Notes under the pieces: model-generated
What the model was told of the DNA's origin: nothing
What the model saw: only the letters and a program-made list of their open reading frames with translations
Database searches by the model: none
Made by a program: the position numbers and the translations under genes
Source: Bhargavaea ullalensis
Lineage (GTDB): Bacteria; Bacillota; Bacilli; Bacillales_A; Planococcaceae
Reading direction: 5' to 3' (one strand)
Assembly: GCF_040545425.1 (NCBI RefSeq)
Contig: NZ_JBEPLW010000013.1
DNA: 64,000 nucleotides
Shown here: positions 1-10,810 of the stretch, piece after piece
Layout: each line of letters starts with the position of its first letter
Position numbering within the stretch: position 1 is the first letter of the stretch

Positions 1-20
1 GGCCTGCATTCCGATAAAAT

Positions 21-1577
<1,557 letters not shown>

Positions 1578-1694
1578 AAGAGTATGAGTAAGCTCATACT
1601 TTGTTGCTGGCATATCTGCTTGATATGTCCGAATCATGTGTTTTCTTCACCCGACGGGGTCGGGATCCGGAAACAATTTTATCAGCGTTTTGCT

Positions 1695-1708
1695 GTTCAG
1701 TTTTCAAG
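1695..1708 (-). other. rRNA leader motif
   Basis: On the minus strand the transcribed leader between promoter P2 and 16S (about 1578-1741) contains CTTGAAAACTGAAC, the conserved leader block seen ahead of 16S in Bacillales rrn operons. It takes part in rRNA processing and antitermination in known systems. The rest of the leader holds no gene. Confidence 0.6.
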
Positions 1709-1748
1709 GTTCAGTTCGTTGCAGTCTCTCTCACTCGACTGCTTTATT

Positions 1749-1777
1749 ATCTTAACATCGTTGTTTCGGAATGTCAA
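1749..1777 (-). promoter_or_regulatory. rrn promoter P2
   Basis: Minus strand: TTGACA at 1777-1772, a 17-bp spacer, and TAAGAT at 1754-1749. This is a near-consensus SigA promoter about 170 bp upstream of 16S. The initiating base would fall near 1742. Confidence 0.8.
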
Positions 1778-1851
1778 CAAAAAAGTTATCTCTTTTTTGT
1801 TCCTGCAGATCCTTGCCAGTCGGCACGGCCGCTCCGAAAAGCAACTTCCAA

Positions 1852-1880
1852 AGTATACTCGCCTGTTCTGCCGATTGCAA
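1852..1880 (-). promoter_or_regulatory. rrn promoter P1
   Basis: Minus strand: TTGCAA at 1880-1875, a 17-bp spacer, and TATACT at 1857-1852. It lies 103 bp upstream of P2, the usual tandem-promoter arrangement of rrn operons. The gap 1578-1953 between 16S and gyrA is filled by leader, P2, P1 and the gyrA terminator. Confidence 0.7.
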
Positions 1881-1911
1881 CCCCTGCCGTGAAAAAAGTT
1901 CAAGACATAGG

Positions 1912-1944
1912 AAAAGGCGCCGGCTTCATGCGCCGGCGCCTTTT
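1912..1944 (-). terminator. gyrA terminator
   Basis: Nine-bp GC stem (GGCGCCGGC / GCCGGCGCC, 1916-1924 with 1932-1940), a 7-nt loop, and A/T runs on both sides, directly after the gyrA stop. It would also isolate the rrn promoters from gyrA transcription. Confidence 0.85.
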
Positions 1945-1953
1945 GTTCATCTC

Positions 1954-4554
1954 TTATTCTGTCGGGTCTTCTTCAAAATCCTCTTTCGGTTCTCCGAAGT
2001 CCTCTTCGTCCTCTTCGATCGAAGGGAATTCTCCCTCGACCGCCGACTCGGGCTCGAGTTTTTCCGGATCGTCGAACTGTTCCTCCAGCACGTCTTCCAT
2101 CTCGCCTTCCGGCATGTCCTCTTCCTCTTCCTTCTCGACCTTGGCGACGGTCGCGACCAGTTCGCCTTCGCCGAGACGGATGAGACGGACCCCCTGCGTG
2201 ATCCGGCCGATGACCGAAATGTCCGCGACATCCATCCTGATGAGAATGCCGTGGATGGTGATCAGCATGATGTCTTCCGTTCCGTCGAGCGCCTTCATGG
2301 AAATGAGCGGTCCGTTGCGGTCGGTGACATGGACGGTCTTCAAGCCGTATCCGCCGCGAGACTGGTTCCGGTATTCGGACTCCGGTGTCCTCTTGCCGAA
2401 TCCATGCTCTGTGACCACAAGGATTTCCTGGCCTTCCTCGATCACATCCATGCCGACGACATAGTCATCCCCGCGCAGCCGGATGCCGCGGACGCCTGTT
2501 GCCGTCCGCCCCATCGGCCGCAGATCTTCTTCGTTGAAGCGGATGAGCATGCCGTTGCGCGTGCCGATGACGATGTCTTTCTGTGAATCGGTCATCTTGA
2601 CGGCAATCAATTCGTCGTCCTCTCTCAGCGAAAGGGCGATCAGTCCGTTTGACCGGATGTTGGCAAAATGGGAAACAGGCGTCCGTTTGGCCACGCCGTA
2701 TTTCGTCGTGAATACGAGGAAGGCATCGTCTTCGTATTCATCCACCCGGAGCATGGCCGTCACCTGTTCGCCTTTGTCGAGGCCGAGCAGGTTGATGATC
2801 GGCAGCCCTTTTGCCGTCCGGCTGAACTCCGGAATTTCATAGCCTTTCAGGCGATAGACCTTCCCGTTGTTTGTGAAGAACAGGATCCGGTCATGGGTGG
2901 ATGTGTAAAGCAGGTGCTCGACAAAGTCATCGTCGTTCGTCCCCATGCCCTGCACGCCGCGGCCGCCCCTGCGCTGGCTGCGGTAAGTGCTTGCCGGCAG
3001 GCGCTTGATATAACCGTTGTGCGTCAGGGTGAGCACGGAGTTCTCGACGGGGATGAGGTCTTCATCCTCGAGCATTTCGGAGCCGCCCGAGGTGATTTCC
3101 GTGCGTCGGTTGTCCGAGAAGCGCTCTTTCACTTCCGTCAGTTCCTCTTTGATGAGTTCAAGCAGTTTTTGCTCATCTGCGAGGATAGCCCGCAGCTCTT
3201 CGATCAGGATGCGGAGCTCTTTGTACTCCTCTTCGATCTTGTCCCGCTCCAGCCCGGTCAGCCGCTGGAGCCGCATGTCCAGAATGGCCTGGGACTGCCG
3301 CTCCGACAGTTCGAACCGCTCCATGAGCGCGGACTTCGCCTCTTCGGTGTTTTTCGATGCCCGGATGAGCGCAATGATTTCGTCGATATGGTCGAGTGCA
3401 ATGCGCAGCCCCTCAAGGATGTGGGCGCGGTCCTCTGCCTTGTTCAGCTCAAACTGGGTCCGGCGCGTCACGACTTCCTTCTGGTGCTCAAGGTAATGGA
3501 ACAGGATCTCTTTCAGGCTGAGCACCTTCGGCTGGCCGTTCACGAGCGCCAGCATGTTGATGCCGAAGCTCGTCTGCAGCGCGGTATGCTTGTAAAGATT
3601 GTTGACGATGACGTGCGCGTTGGCATCCCGACGGACTTCCATGACGATTCTCATGCCGTTGCGGTCGGATTCGTCCCGAAGGTCGGTGATGCCGTCGATC
3701 CGCTTTTCCCGGACATGTTCGGCGATCTTCTCGATAAGCCGTGCTTTGTTCACCTGGTAAGGCAGTTCATGGACGAGGATCGTCTCCTTGCCGTTGGAAG
3801 CCGTCTCGATCTCGACCTTGCCCCTCGTCAGGATGGAACCGCGGCCGGTTTCGTAGGCGCGGCGGATACCGCTCCGGCCGAGGATGAGGCCGCCGGTCGG
3901 AAAGTCCGGCCCCGGTACGATCTCCATCAGTTCCTCTGTCGTAATCGCCGGGTTGTCGGCAAGCGCGAGGACGGCGTTGATCGTCTCGCCCAGATGGTGC
4001 GGCGGGATGTTGGTGGCCATGCCGACCGCGATGCCGGACGTACCATTGACGAGCAGGTTCGGGAACCGGCTCGGAAGGACGATCGGTTCTTTTTCCTGAC
4101 CGTCGTAGTTTGCCTGGTAGTCGATCGTGTTTTTATTGATGTCACGCAGCATCTCCGCAGAGATTTTGGACATGCGTGATTCGGTGTATCGCATGGCTGC
4201 CGCCGAGTCGCCGTCGATCGACCCGAAGTTGCCGTGCCCGTCCACGAGCATATACCGGTAGTTGAAGTCCTGTGCCATCCTGACCATCGTGTCATAGACG
4301 GCGCTGTCGCCGTGCGGGTGATACTTACCGATGACGTCGCCGACGATACGGGCGGATTTTTTGTACGGTTTGTCCGCCGTGTTCCCGAGATCCTGCATTG
4401 CGTACAGGATGCGGCGGTGCACCGGCTTCAGCCCGTCCCGCACGTCCGGCAGCGCACGCGATACGATGACACTCATCGCGTAGTCGAGGAACGAGGTTTT
4501 CATCTCCGTGCTGATATTGATGCGCTGGACGCCACGATTCGGCGTGTCTGCCAT
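1954..4554 (-). CDS. gyrA: DNA gyrase subunit A
   Basis: Breakage-reunion subunit of DNA gyrase (type II topoisomerase, A2B2 with GyrB), which introduces negative supercoils. The 866-residue product has the ParC/GyrA N-terminal domain (SFLDYAMSVIVSRALPDVRD, about residues 21-40), the quinolone-region sequence HPHGDSAVYDTMVRMAQDF with the wild-type Ser, the catalytic Tyr environment, and a C-terminal beta-pinwheel with the GyrA box QRRGGRG. An AAAGGAG ribosome site precedes the ATG. It lies 25 bp after gyrB and is presumably co-transcribed. It is about 45 residues longer than the B. subtilis protein (821 aa) because of a very acidic C-terminal tail. Confidence 0.98.
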   Translation of the reverse strand: MADTPNRGVQRINISTEMKTSFLDYAMSVIVSRALPDVRDGLKPVHRRILYAMQDLGNTADKPYKKSARIVGDVIGKYHPHGDSAVYDTMVRMAQDFNYRYMLVDGHGNFGSIDGDSAAAMRYTESRMSKISAEMLRDINKNTIDYQANYDGQEKEPIVLPSRFPNLLVNGTSGIAVGMATNIPPHHLGETINAVLALADNPAITTEELMEIVPGPDFPTGGLILGRSGIRRAYETGRGSILTRGKVEIETASNGKETILVHELPYQVNKARLIEKIAEHVREKRIDGITDLRDESDRNGMRIVMEVRRDANAHVIVNNLYKHTALQTSFGINMLALVNGQPKVLSLKEILFHYLEHQKEVVTRRTQFELNKAEDRAHILEGLRIALDHIDEIIALIRASKNTEEAKSALMERFELSERQSQAILDMRLQRLTGLERDKIEEEYKELRILIEELRAILADEQKLLELIKEELTEVKERFSDNRRTEITSGGSEMLEDEDLIPVENSVLTLTHNGYIKRLPASTYRSQRRGGRGVQGMGTNDDDFVEHLLYTSTHDRILFFTNNGKVYRLKGYEIPEFSRTAKGLPIINLLGLDKGEQVTAMLRVDEYEDDAFLVFTTKYGVAKRTPVSHFANIRSNGLIALSLREDDELIAVKMTDSQKDIVIGTRNGMLIRFNEEDLRPMGRTATGVRGIRLRGDDYVVGMDVIEEGQEILVVTEHGFGKRTPESEYRNQSRGGYGLKTVHVTDRNGPLISMKALDGTEDIMLITIHGILIRMDVADISVIGRITQGVRLIRLGEGELVATVAKVEKEEEEDMPEGEMEDVLEEQFDDPEKLEPESAVEGEFPSIEEDEEDFGEPKEDFEEDPTE

Positions 4555-4579
4555 GGTAGTTGACTCCTTTCAAAAAGCC

Positions 4580-6505
4580 TCAAATGTCCAGGTTCTTAAC
4601 ATATTCCGCGTTTTCTTCGATGAATTGCCGGCGCGGTCCGACTTCGTCTCCCATCAACTGCTCGAACGTTGCATCCGCATCAAGCGCGTCCTCGAGGGAC
4701 ACCTGCAGCAGGGTGCGGTGTTCGGGATCCATCGTCGTATCCCACAGCTGCGTCGCATCCATCTCCCCAAGCCCTTTGTAGCGCTGGATGACCGGCTTCG
4801 GCACCTGCGGAAGGCGGCCCAGGATCTCTTGCAGTTCGGTGTCGTTGTAGCAGTATTCGACCGTCTTGCCCTGCTTCACCTGATAAAGCGGCGGCTGTGC
4901 GATATAGACATAGCCCGCTTCGATGAGCGGCCGCATGAAACGGAAGAAGAAAGTGAGGAGCAGCGTCCGGATATGGGCGCCGTCGACGTCGGCATCGGTC
5001 ATGATGATGAGCTTGTGGTAACGCGCCTTTTCGAGTGTGAACTCATCGCCGATGCCCGTGCCGAGTGCCGTGATCATCATCCGGATCTCCGCATTTCCGA
5101 GAATCCGGTTCATATGGGCCTTCTCCACATTCAGGATTTTCCCGCGAAGCGGCAGAATGGCCTGGAAATGGCGGTCCCGTCCATTTTTGGCGGATCCGCC
5201 CGCAGAGTCGCCCTCAACGATGTACAGTTCGCTGATCGCCGGGTCGCGCGAAGAGCAGTCGGCCAGCTTGCCCGGCAGACTGGACACTTCCAGCGCGGAT
5301 TTCCGGCGCGTGAATTCACGGGCCTTCTTCGCCGCAATGCGCGCACGCGCCGCCATGAGACCCTTGTCCACAATCGTCCGGGCGCCCGTCGGATGCTCAA
5401 GCAGGAACCGGTCGAGGCCCGCCGAGAAGAGAGTGTTGACGATCGGGCTCACTTCGGAGTTGCCGAGCTTCGTCTTTGTCTGTCCCTCGAACTGCGGATC
5501 CGGGTGCTTGACCGAGATGATCGCGGTCAGCCCTTCGCGGACGTCATCTCCGGACAGGTTGGCATCATTGTCCTTGAGCAGGCCGTTTTTGCGCGCGTAG
5601 TCGTTGATGACCCGGGTTAGAGCGGTCTTGAAGCCGGATTCGTGCGTGCCGCCTTCGTACGTGTTGATGTTGTTTGCGAATGAAAAGATGTTCGATGCAT
5701 ATCCTGCATTGTACTGCATCGCAATTTCAATCGAGATGCCGTCTTTTTCACCTTCGATGAAGATCGGCTCCTCATGGATCGGATCTTTGTTTTCGTTGAT
5801 GTGCTGGACATACGACTTGATCCCGCCTTCGTAGTGGAAGGAGTCGCTCCGCAGCTCTTCCCCGCGCTCGTCGGTGATCGTGATGCGCAGGCCCCGGTTC
5901 AGGTAGGCCAGCTCCTGCAGACGGTGCGCCAGGATGTCGTATTCATAGACCGTCGTTTCGGTGAAGATCTCGGGATCCGCCTTGAAGCGGGTCATCGTAC
6001 CGGTTTCTTCCGTGTCGCCGATGATCTTCAGATCGTCCTTGATGAGGCCGCGTTCAAACGCGATGAAGTAAAGATGCCCGTCTCTGGCCACGGTCACTTC
6101 GGTCCGCTCCGACAGGGCGTTCACGACCGAGGCGCCGACGCCGTGCAGGCCGCCGGATACTTTGTATCCTCCTCCGCCGAACTTGCCCCCCGCATGGAGG
6201 ACGGTCATGATGACTTCCACCGCCGGGCGTCCCGTCTTTTCCTGGGTGCCGACCGGGATTCCGCGCCCGTTGTCCTGGACGCGGATCCAGTTGTCTTTTT
6301 CAATATAGACTTCGATGTGATCGCAGTAGCCTGCCAGCGCCTCGTCGATGCTGTTGTCGACGATTTCCCAGACGAGATGGTGCAGACCTTTTGAACTGGT
6401 CGTTCCGATATACATTCCGGGACGTTTGCGGACCGCTTCCAGGCCTTCAAGAACCTGAATCTGATCCGCTCCGTAATCATCCTCATGAAGATGGTTTTCA
6501 TCCAT
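4580..6505 (-). CDS. gyrB: DNA gyrase subunit B
   Basis: ATPase subunit of gyrase, 641 residues. A GHKL ATPase domain (NSIDEALAGY; GGLHGVGASVVNAL) is followed by the transducer and a Toprim domain (EGDSAGGSAK; DADVDGAHIRTLLL) that coordinates Mg2+ at the cleavage site. The reading frame extends 12 codons upstream to a TTG. I place the start at the ATG at 6505, giving MDENHLHEDDYG before the conserved QIQVLEGLEAVRKRPG, which matches the usual length (638 aa in B. subtilis) and has AGGTGAG upstream. The remB (yaaB) gene found between recF and gyrB in B. subtilis is absent here. Confidence 0.97.
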   Translation of the reverse strand: MDENHLHEDDYGADQIQVLEGLEAVRKRPGMYIGTTSSKGLHHLVWEIVDNSIDEALAGYCDHIEVYIEKDNWIRVQDNGRGIPVGTQEKTGRPAVEVIMTVLHAGGKFGGGGYKVSGGLHGVGASVVNALSERTEVTVARDGHLYFIAFERGLIKDDLKIIGDTEETGTMTRFKADPEIFTETTVYEYDILAHRLQELAYLNRGLRITITDERGEELRSDSFHYEGGIKSYVQHINENKDPIHEEPIFIEGEKDGISIEIAMQYNAGYASNIFSFANNINTYEGGTHESGFKTALTRVINDYARKNGLLKDNDANLSGDDVREGLTAIISVKHPDPQFEGQTKTKLGNSEVSPIVNTLFSAGLDRFLLEHPTGARTIVDKGLMAARARIAAKKAREFTRRKSALEVSSLPGKLADCSSRDPAISELYIVEGDSAGGSAKNGRDRHFQAILPLRGKILNVEKAHMNRILGNAEIRMMITALGTGIGDEFTLEKARYHKLIIMTDADVDGAHIRTLLLTFFFRFMRPLIEAGYVYIAQPPLYQVKQGKTVEYCYNDTELQEILGRLPQVPKPVIQRYKGLGEMDATQLWDTTMDPEHRTLLQVSLEDALDADATFEQLMGDEVGPRRQFIEENAEYVKNLDI

Positions 6506-6605
6506 CGCCAATTTCCGCTCACCTGCCCTTTCATGACCCAAAAAAAACTATGCAGCAATCCCTATATGAGTGAAAACCCGCGGCAGGCGATGCCCGTCCG
6601 CGTGT

Positions 6606-7733
6606 TCAGACGTCTTTCTGTTCCGCAGAGACCGCGCCGGACTCAACCCGGTACAGATCGGCCTCCCGGATGGTCTCGTGGTTGATGCCGCTGATGTTCG
6701 TCGTCGTGACGAATGTCTGAACCTGTCCCTGTATCGTATTCAAGAGATGGGACTGGCGGTAATCGTCCAGCTCGGACAGCACATCGTCCAGGAGAAGCAC
6801 CGGAGATTCCCCCGTTTCCTGCTTGAGCAGCTCGATTTCCGCAAGTTTCAGCGAAAGGGCCGCAGTCCGCTGCTGGCCCTGGGAACCGTACGTCTGGACA
6901 TTATGCCCATTCACAAGGAAAGTCAGATCATCCCTGTGCGGGCCCGCCAGCGTCACCCCTCTCTCGAGTTCGCGGCTTCTCAGTCCTGCGAGCTTTTCAC
7001 CGAGCCGCTCTTTCATTTCTTCGGGGGACTGGTCCGGGTCGATCCCCTTCAGCGGTTCGTAGATCACCCGGAGTTCTTCCTTGCCGCGTGAAATGCCCGC
7101 ATGGATCGGTTCCGCCCATTTCTGCAGCAGTTCGGCAAAAGCGAACCGCTTGCGCATAATCTGCACCGCCAGCCCGATGTACTGGTCAGTATAGACATCA
7201 AACATCACATCTTGCAGTTCTTTTCTGCCCTGGTTGGCCCGGAGGATCGAGTTCCGTTGCCTGAGCACTTTCTGAAATGAAAGGAGGTCATGGAGATACA
7301 CCCTTGAAACCTGCCCGATCTCCATATCCAAAAAACGCCGGCGCACCTGGGGGCTGCCCTTGATGAGGTGCAGGTCCTCCGGCGCGAACATCACGACGTT
7401 CAGCTGCCCGATATAGTCACTGAGGCGTTGCTGTTCCAGGTGGTTGACCCGGGCCTTCTTCCCTTTTTTCGAAAGGATGAGCTCAAGCGGCAGCGGACCG
7501 TATTTGCGCTCCACCACTCCTTCTATTTTACCATAATCAGCGCCCCAGCGTATCAATTCGCGATCGTTTGCCGTCCGGTGCGATTTGGCCATCGCCAGCA
7601 CGTAGATCGCTTCCATGACATTCGTTTTTCCCTGCGCATTTTCGCCGATGAACACGTTGATCTGCGGCGAGAAAGAAAGCTCCAGCTTTTCGTAGTTCCG
7701 GTAGTTGATTAATTTGAGTTTCTCAATGTGCAT
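6606..7733 (-). CDS. recF: DNA replication and repair protein RecF
   Basis: SMC-like ATPase that helps load RecA at gaps through RecO/RecR, 375 residues (370 in B. subtilis). Visible motifs are the Walker A GENAQGKTN near residue 35, a signature region, and the Walker B/D-loop LLLDDVLSELD near residue 320. The ATG lies inside the end of yaaA (11-bp overlap), so translation is probably coupled. It belongs to the dnaA-dnaN-yaaA-recF-gyrB-gyrA cluster. Confidence 0.96.
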   Translation of the reverse strand: MHIEKLKLINYRNYEKLELSFSPQINVFIGENAQGKTNVMEAIYVLAMAKSHRTANDRELIRWGADYGKIEGVVERKYGPLPLELILSKKGKKARVNHLEQQRLSDYIGQLNVVMFAPEDLHLIKGSPQVRRRFLDMEIGQVSRVYLHDLLSFQKVLRQRNSILRANQGRKELQDVMFDVYTDQYIGLAVQIMRKRFAFAELLQKWAEPIHAGISRGKEELRVIYEPLKGIDPDQSPEEMKERLGEKLAGLRSRELERGVTLAGPHRDDLTFLVNGHNVQTYGSQGQQRTAALSLKLAEIELLKQETGESPVLLLDDVLSELDDYRQSHLLNTIQGQVQTFVTTTNISGINHETIREADLYRVESGAVSAEQKDV

Positions 7734-7962
7734 CTGTTGGCCCCGCGGACGCTCCCGTCACCCGGAATCTGCCTGTGCCCGGGATGTTGACGACATCTCC
7801 GTCACGCAGTTTGCGGCCGCGCCGGCCCTCCTGCTCGCCGTTCACGTACACCTCATGCTCTGACAGGAACCATTTGGCCATGCCGCCCGATCCGATGGCA
7901 TTGGTCATCTTCAGTGCCTGGCCGAGCGTGATGAACTCGCTTTCGATTAACAGTTGTTCCAT
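7723..7962 (-). CDS. yaaA: S4-domain RNA-binding protein YaaA
   Basis: Small S4-like RNA-binding protein (79 aa after the chosen start) found between dnaN and recF in Bacillales and thought to act in ribosome assembly. The S4 fold is visible in ITLGQALKMTNAIGSGGMAK and VYVNGEQEGRRGRKLRDGD. The open frame runs 51 codons further upstream, but the ATG at 7962 has an AAAGGCGG site and gives the normal family length. It overlaps the recF start by 11 bp. Confidence 0.9.
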   Translation of the reverse strand: MEQLLIESEFITLGQALKMTNAIGSGGMAKWFLSEHEVYVNGEQEGRRGRKLRDGDVVNIPGTGRFRVTGASAGPTDAH

Positions 7963-8031
7963 GGTCGATCGCCGCCTTTCCTTGTTCCGTTCCGCTTTTC
8001 TTTTTATCTTATCGAAAGTTTTCAAATAAGC

Positions 8032-8062
8032 AAAAGGGACGGCGTTCAAAGCCGTCCCTTTT
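8032..8062 (-). terminator. dnaN terminator
   Basis: Stem AAAAGGGACGGC / GCCGTCCCTTTT with a 7-nt loop, between dnaN and yaaA. It implies that yaaA-recF-gyrBA is transcribed at least partly from its own promoter downstream of this point. Confidence 0.8.
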
Positions 8063-8153
8063 CGCAAGTCGTCCTGTCCGGTTTTGCAGTCATGCCTGTG
8101 GCTCCTTGCAGCCACTCCGGCTGACTTCCCACGTCGGCCGCCCTCCGCTTTTC

Positions 8154-9290
8154 TTAGTAAGTCCGGACGGGGAGGATGAGTTGGAGGAGTGTGTCGTCGT
8201 CGACGGATTTAAGGACGAACGGGCGCATCGCTCCGGAGAAGCGGATGACGATGTCCTGCCCTTCGATCGCACGGAGCGCGTCCATCATGTATTTGGCACT
8301 GAAGGAGATCTTGAGCTCATCTCCTTCGACGGCGGATGTTTCGACGAGTTCTTCGACTTTCCCGATTTCCGGAGAGTTCGAGGAGATTTCCACCGTGTTG
8401 CCTCCGTCTGCCATGAACCGGACAACATTGTTCCTCTCTTCCCTCGCAAGAAGCGATGCGCGGTCAATTGACTGGAGAAGCGTCCGGCCGTTGACGGTGA
8501 TGTCCGTTTTGTATTCCGCGGGGATGAGGCGGGATGTGTCCGGGTAGTTCCCTTCCAGCAGCCGGGAATAGAAAAGGACATGCCCTGCCCGGAAAAGCAC
8601 TTGCTTGTTGCTCATGGTGATGCCGACCGGTTCGCTTGAGTCGCCAAGGATTTTATTGAGCTCCTGCAGGCTTTTGCCCGGGATCACGATGCTGTATTCG
8701 TCTTCCGGCGCTGTTTCCAGGCGGGTTTTCCGCCGGGCAAGACGGTGGCTGTCCGTCGCGACACAGACGAGTTCCCCGTCTTTCACCTGCCAATGAACGC
8801 CGGTGAGGACCGGGCGGCTTTCGGAAGTCGATACCGCAAAGACCGTTTCCCGGATGATCGTCTTCAGCAAATCGCCGGGAATGGCGAAATGGCGATCGTC
8901 GTCGATTTCAGGAAGCTGCGGATAATCCTCCGCGTCGGAGCCGATCAGATGGAATTCGGATTTTCCGGACCTGATATGGGTCTGAAGATGGTTGCTCACT
9001 TCAATCTCCACTTCGTTTGTCGGAAGCTTGCGCACGATTTCACTGAAGTATTTGGCCTGAAGCACGATCGATCCACCCTGTGAAGTTCGGATCAGCTGTT
9101 CCCCGTCTTCTTCTGCAGGCACAAATGTCCGGATTGTAATATCGGAATCACTTCCCGTCAGCCGGAGGCCTTCTTCGTCCACTTCCAGTTTGATCCCCGT
9201 CAGGATCTGGACCGTTGCTTTTGAACTGACTGCCTTCATGACATCGTTCAGTGCATCGATCAGCCGATCCCTCGCAATCTCAAATTTCAT
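8154..9290 (-). CDS. dnaN: DNA polymerase III beta subunit (sliding clamp)
   Basis: Ring-shaped processivity clamp that tethers DNA polymerase to DNA, 378 residues as in B. subtilis. Three tandem clamp domains are present, and the C-terminus LPVRTY is typical of the family. Two ATGs are six bases apart. GGAGGT touches the first (9296) and is correctly spaced from the second (9290), so I use 9290 (MKFEIARDRLIDAL). It follows dnaA after a 160-bp gap that contains the downstream half of oriC. Confidence 0.97.
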   Translation of the reverse strand: MKFEIARDRLIDALNDVMKAVSSKATVQILTGIKLEVDEEGLRLTGSDSDITIRTFVPAEEDGEQLIRTSQGGSIVLQAKYFSEIVRKLPTNEVEIEVSNHLQTHIRSGKSEFHLIGSDAEDYPQLPEIDDDRHFAIPGDLLKTIIRETVFAVSTSESRPVLTGVHWQVKDGELVCVATDSHRLARRKTRLETAPEDEYSIVIPGKSLQELNKILGDSSEPVGITMSNKQVLFRAGHVLFYSRLLEGNYPDTSRLIPAEYKTDITVNGRTLLQSIDRASLLAREERNNVVRFMADGGNTVEISSNSPEIGKVEELVETSAVEGDELKISFSAKYMMDALRAIEGQDIVIRFSGAMRPFVLKSVDDDTLLQLILPVRTY

Positions 9291-9299
9291 CTTCATACC

Positions 9300-9457
9300 T
9301 CCGCGTATATATTTAATTTAAAAGTAAAAAGAATAATAGTAATAGTAGTAGGGCCTGTGGATAAGTGGATAAGCCCCTTTGATCCACGGCTTCCTAAGCT
9401 GTCCACATGTGCATAAGCTGTGCACTGCCGTGCACGCAAAAAACGGGTTATCCACAC
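9300..9457. other. oriC: oriC, dnaA-dnaN part: unwinding region
   Basis: This gap holds the basal unwinding elements. On the minus strand the order is two abutting DnaA boxes (9372-9356), GGCCC, a run of TAC/TAT triplets (9351-9331) matching the DnaA-trio, then an A/T-only stretch (about 9330-9305). Further boxes are TGTGCATAA at 9408-9416 and a perfect TTATCCACA at 9448-9456 against the dnaA stop codon. The arrangement closely follows B. subtilis oriC. Confidence 0.9.
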
Positions 9458-10807
9458 TCAGTTTTTGCCGAGGGCAGCCTTGATCTCCTTGACATCCTGC
9501 TGGAGATTTTCGTCTTCCTTCAGCATTTTTGAGATTTTTTCATGTGCGTGGATGACCGTTGAATGATCGCGTCCGCCGAATTCATCGCCGATCTTCGGCA
9601 GCGAGGATTCGGTCAGCTCTCGTGAAAGGAACATGGCGATCTGCCGCGGGAACGCGATGGACTTGGTCCGTTTTTTGGCTGCAAAGTCCTCAAGGCGGAC
9701 ATGGAAATGCTCCCCGACCGCTTTTTGGATATCCAGGATCGTCACCTGGCGCGGCCTTGCATTCGGGATGATGTCCTTCAGCGCTTCTTCCGCAAGCTGG
9801 GGTGAAATGTCTTCGTTGACGAGCGAAGAGTAGGCCACAACCCGGATGAGCGCCCCTTCAAGCTCCCGGATGTTCGTGTCGATCTGATTGGCGATGTAGA
9901 GCATGACATCGTTTGAGACATCCACCAGCCCGTCGGCTTTCGCTTTCTTGCGGAGGATGGCGATCCGGGTTTCCAGATCAGGCGGCGTGATGTCGGTGAT
10001 CAATCCCCATTCAAAACGCGAACGCAGCCGGTCCTCAAGCGTCGGAATCTCTTTCGGCGGGCGGTCGCTGGAGATGACGATTTGCTTTGACGACTCATGG
10101 AGCGTATTGAACGTATGAAAAAATTCTTCCTGGGTTTGTTCTTTTCCGGCGATAAACTGGATATCATCGATCAAGAGCACGTCGACATTGCGGTATTTAT
10201 CGCGGAATTCAACCGCCTCATTGTCGCGGATGGAGTTGATGAACTCATTCGTGAACTTCTCCGACGACAGATAGACGACCTTTGAATCCGGGTTATGCTC
10301 CCGGACGTAATGGCCGATTGCGTGCATCAGGTGGGTTTTGCCGAGTCCGACGCCCCCGTAGATGAACAGCGGGTTATACGCTTTCGCAGGCGCTTCCGCA
10401 ACGGCAAGGGACGCGGCATGGGCGAACCGGTTGCCGCTGCCGATGACGAATGTGTCGAAAGTGTATTTCGGGTTGAGCATTCCCGGCGACGGGTCCACGT
10501 GGCGACCGTTTTTGGGTTTTGCATTCGGTTTTGGCATGTTGAACTGGTCTTCATCGACGTCTTTCGGCACGGTGAAACGGATATGTACGTCTTCGCCGGT
10601 CAATTCGGCGAGGATGCCGGCAATGAGCTGCACGTAATGGTTCTCGAGCCAGTCCCGCGTAAATGAGTTCGGTGCCCCGATGACGACGGTGTCATCCCGG
10701 TAGTCGACCATCCGGGTTGACTTCAGCCACGTCTCGAAACTGGGCTTGGAAATCTTTTGTTCCACCCGGGCGAGCACCTGGTTCCATAAATCCTCGAACT
10801 GTTCCAA
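9458..10807 (-). CDS. dnaA: Chromosomal replication initiator DnaA
   Basis: AAA+ initiator that binds DnaA boxes and melts oriC. Domain I (DLWNQVLARVEQKISKPSF) and a short domain II precede the AAA+ domain with Walker A GGVGLGKTHL and Walker B LLIDDIQF. Domain IV ends with the box-recognition sequence GGRDHSTVIHAHEKI. GTG at 10810 and TTG at 10807 are both possible. AGGAGG lies 4 nt from the GTG and 7 nt from the TTG, and the TTG gives MEQFEDLWNQ, aligning with B. subtilis MENILDLWNQ, so I use 10807 (449 aa). Flanking boxes on both sides imply autoregulation. Confidence 0.97.
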   Translation of the reverse strand: MEQFEDLWNQVLARVEQKISKPSFETWLKSTRMVDYRDDTVVIGAPNSFTRDWLENHYVQLIAGILAELTGEDVHIRFTVPKDVDEDQFNMPKPNAKPKNGRHVDPSPGMLNPKYTFDTFVIGSGNRFAHAASLAVAEAPAKAYNPLFIYGGVGLGKTHLMHAIGHYVREHNPDSKVVYLSSEKFTNEFINSIRDNEAVEFRDKYRNVDVLLIDDIQFIAGKEQTQEEFFHTFNTLHESSKQIVISSDRPPKEIPTLEDRLRSRFEWGLITDITPPDLETRIAILRKKAKADGLVDVSNDVMLYIANQIDTNIRELEGALIRVVAYSSLVNEDISPQLAEEALKDIIPNARPRQVTILDIQKAVGEHFHVRLEDFAAKKRTKSIAFPRQIAMFLSRELTESSLPKIGDEFGGRDHSTVIHAHEKISKMLKEDENLQQDVKEIKAALGKN

Positions 10808-10810
10808 CAC

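Noticed and set aside
2668..4179. 503-codon plus-strand frame opposite gyrA
   Set aside because: Shadow frame of a GC-rich gene; no ribosome site, no family features, and gyrA is certain.
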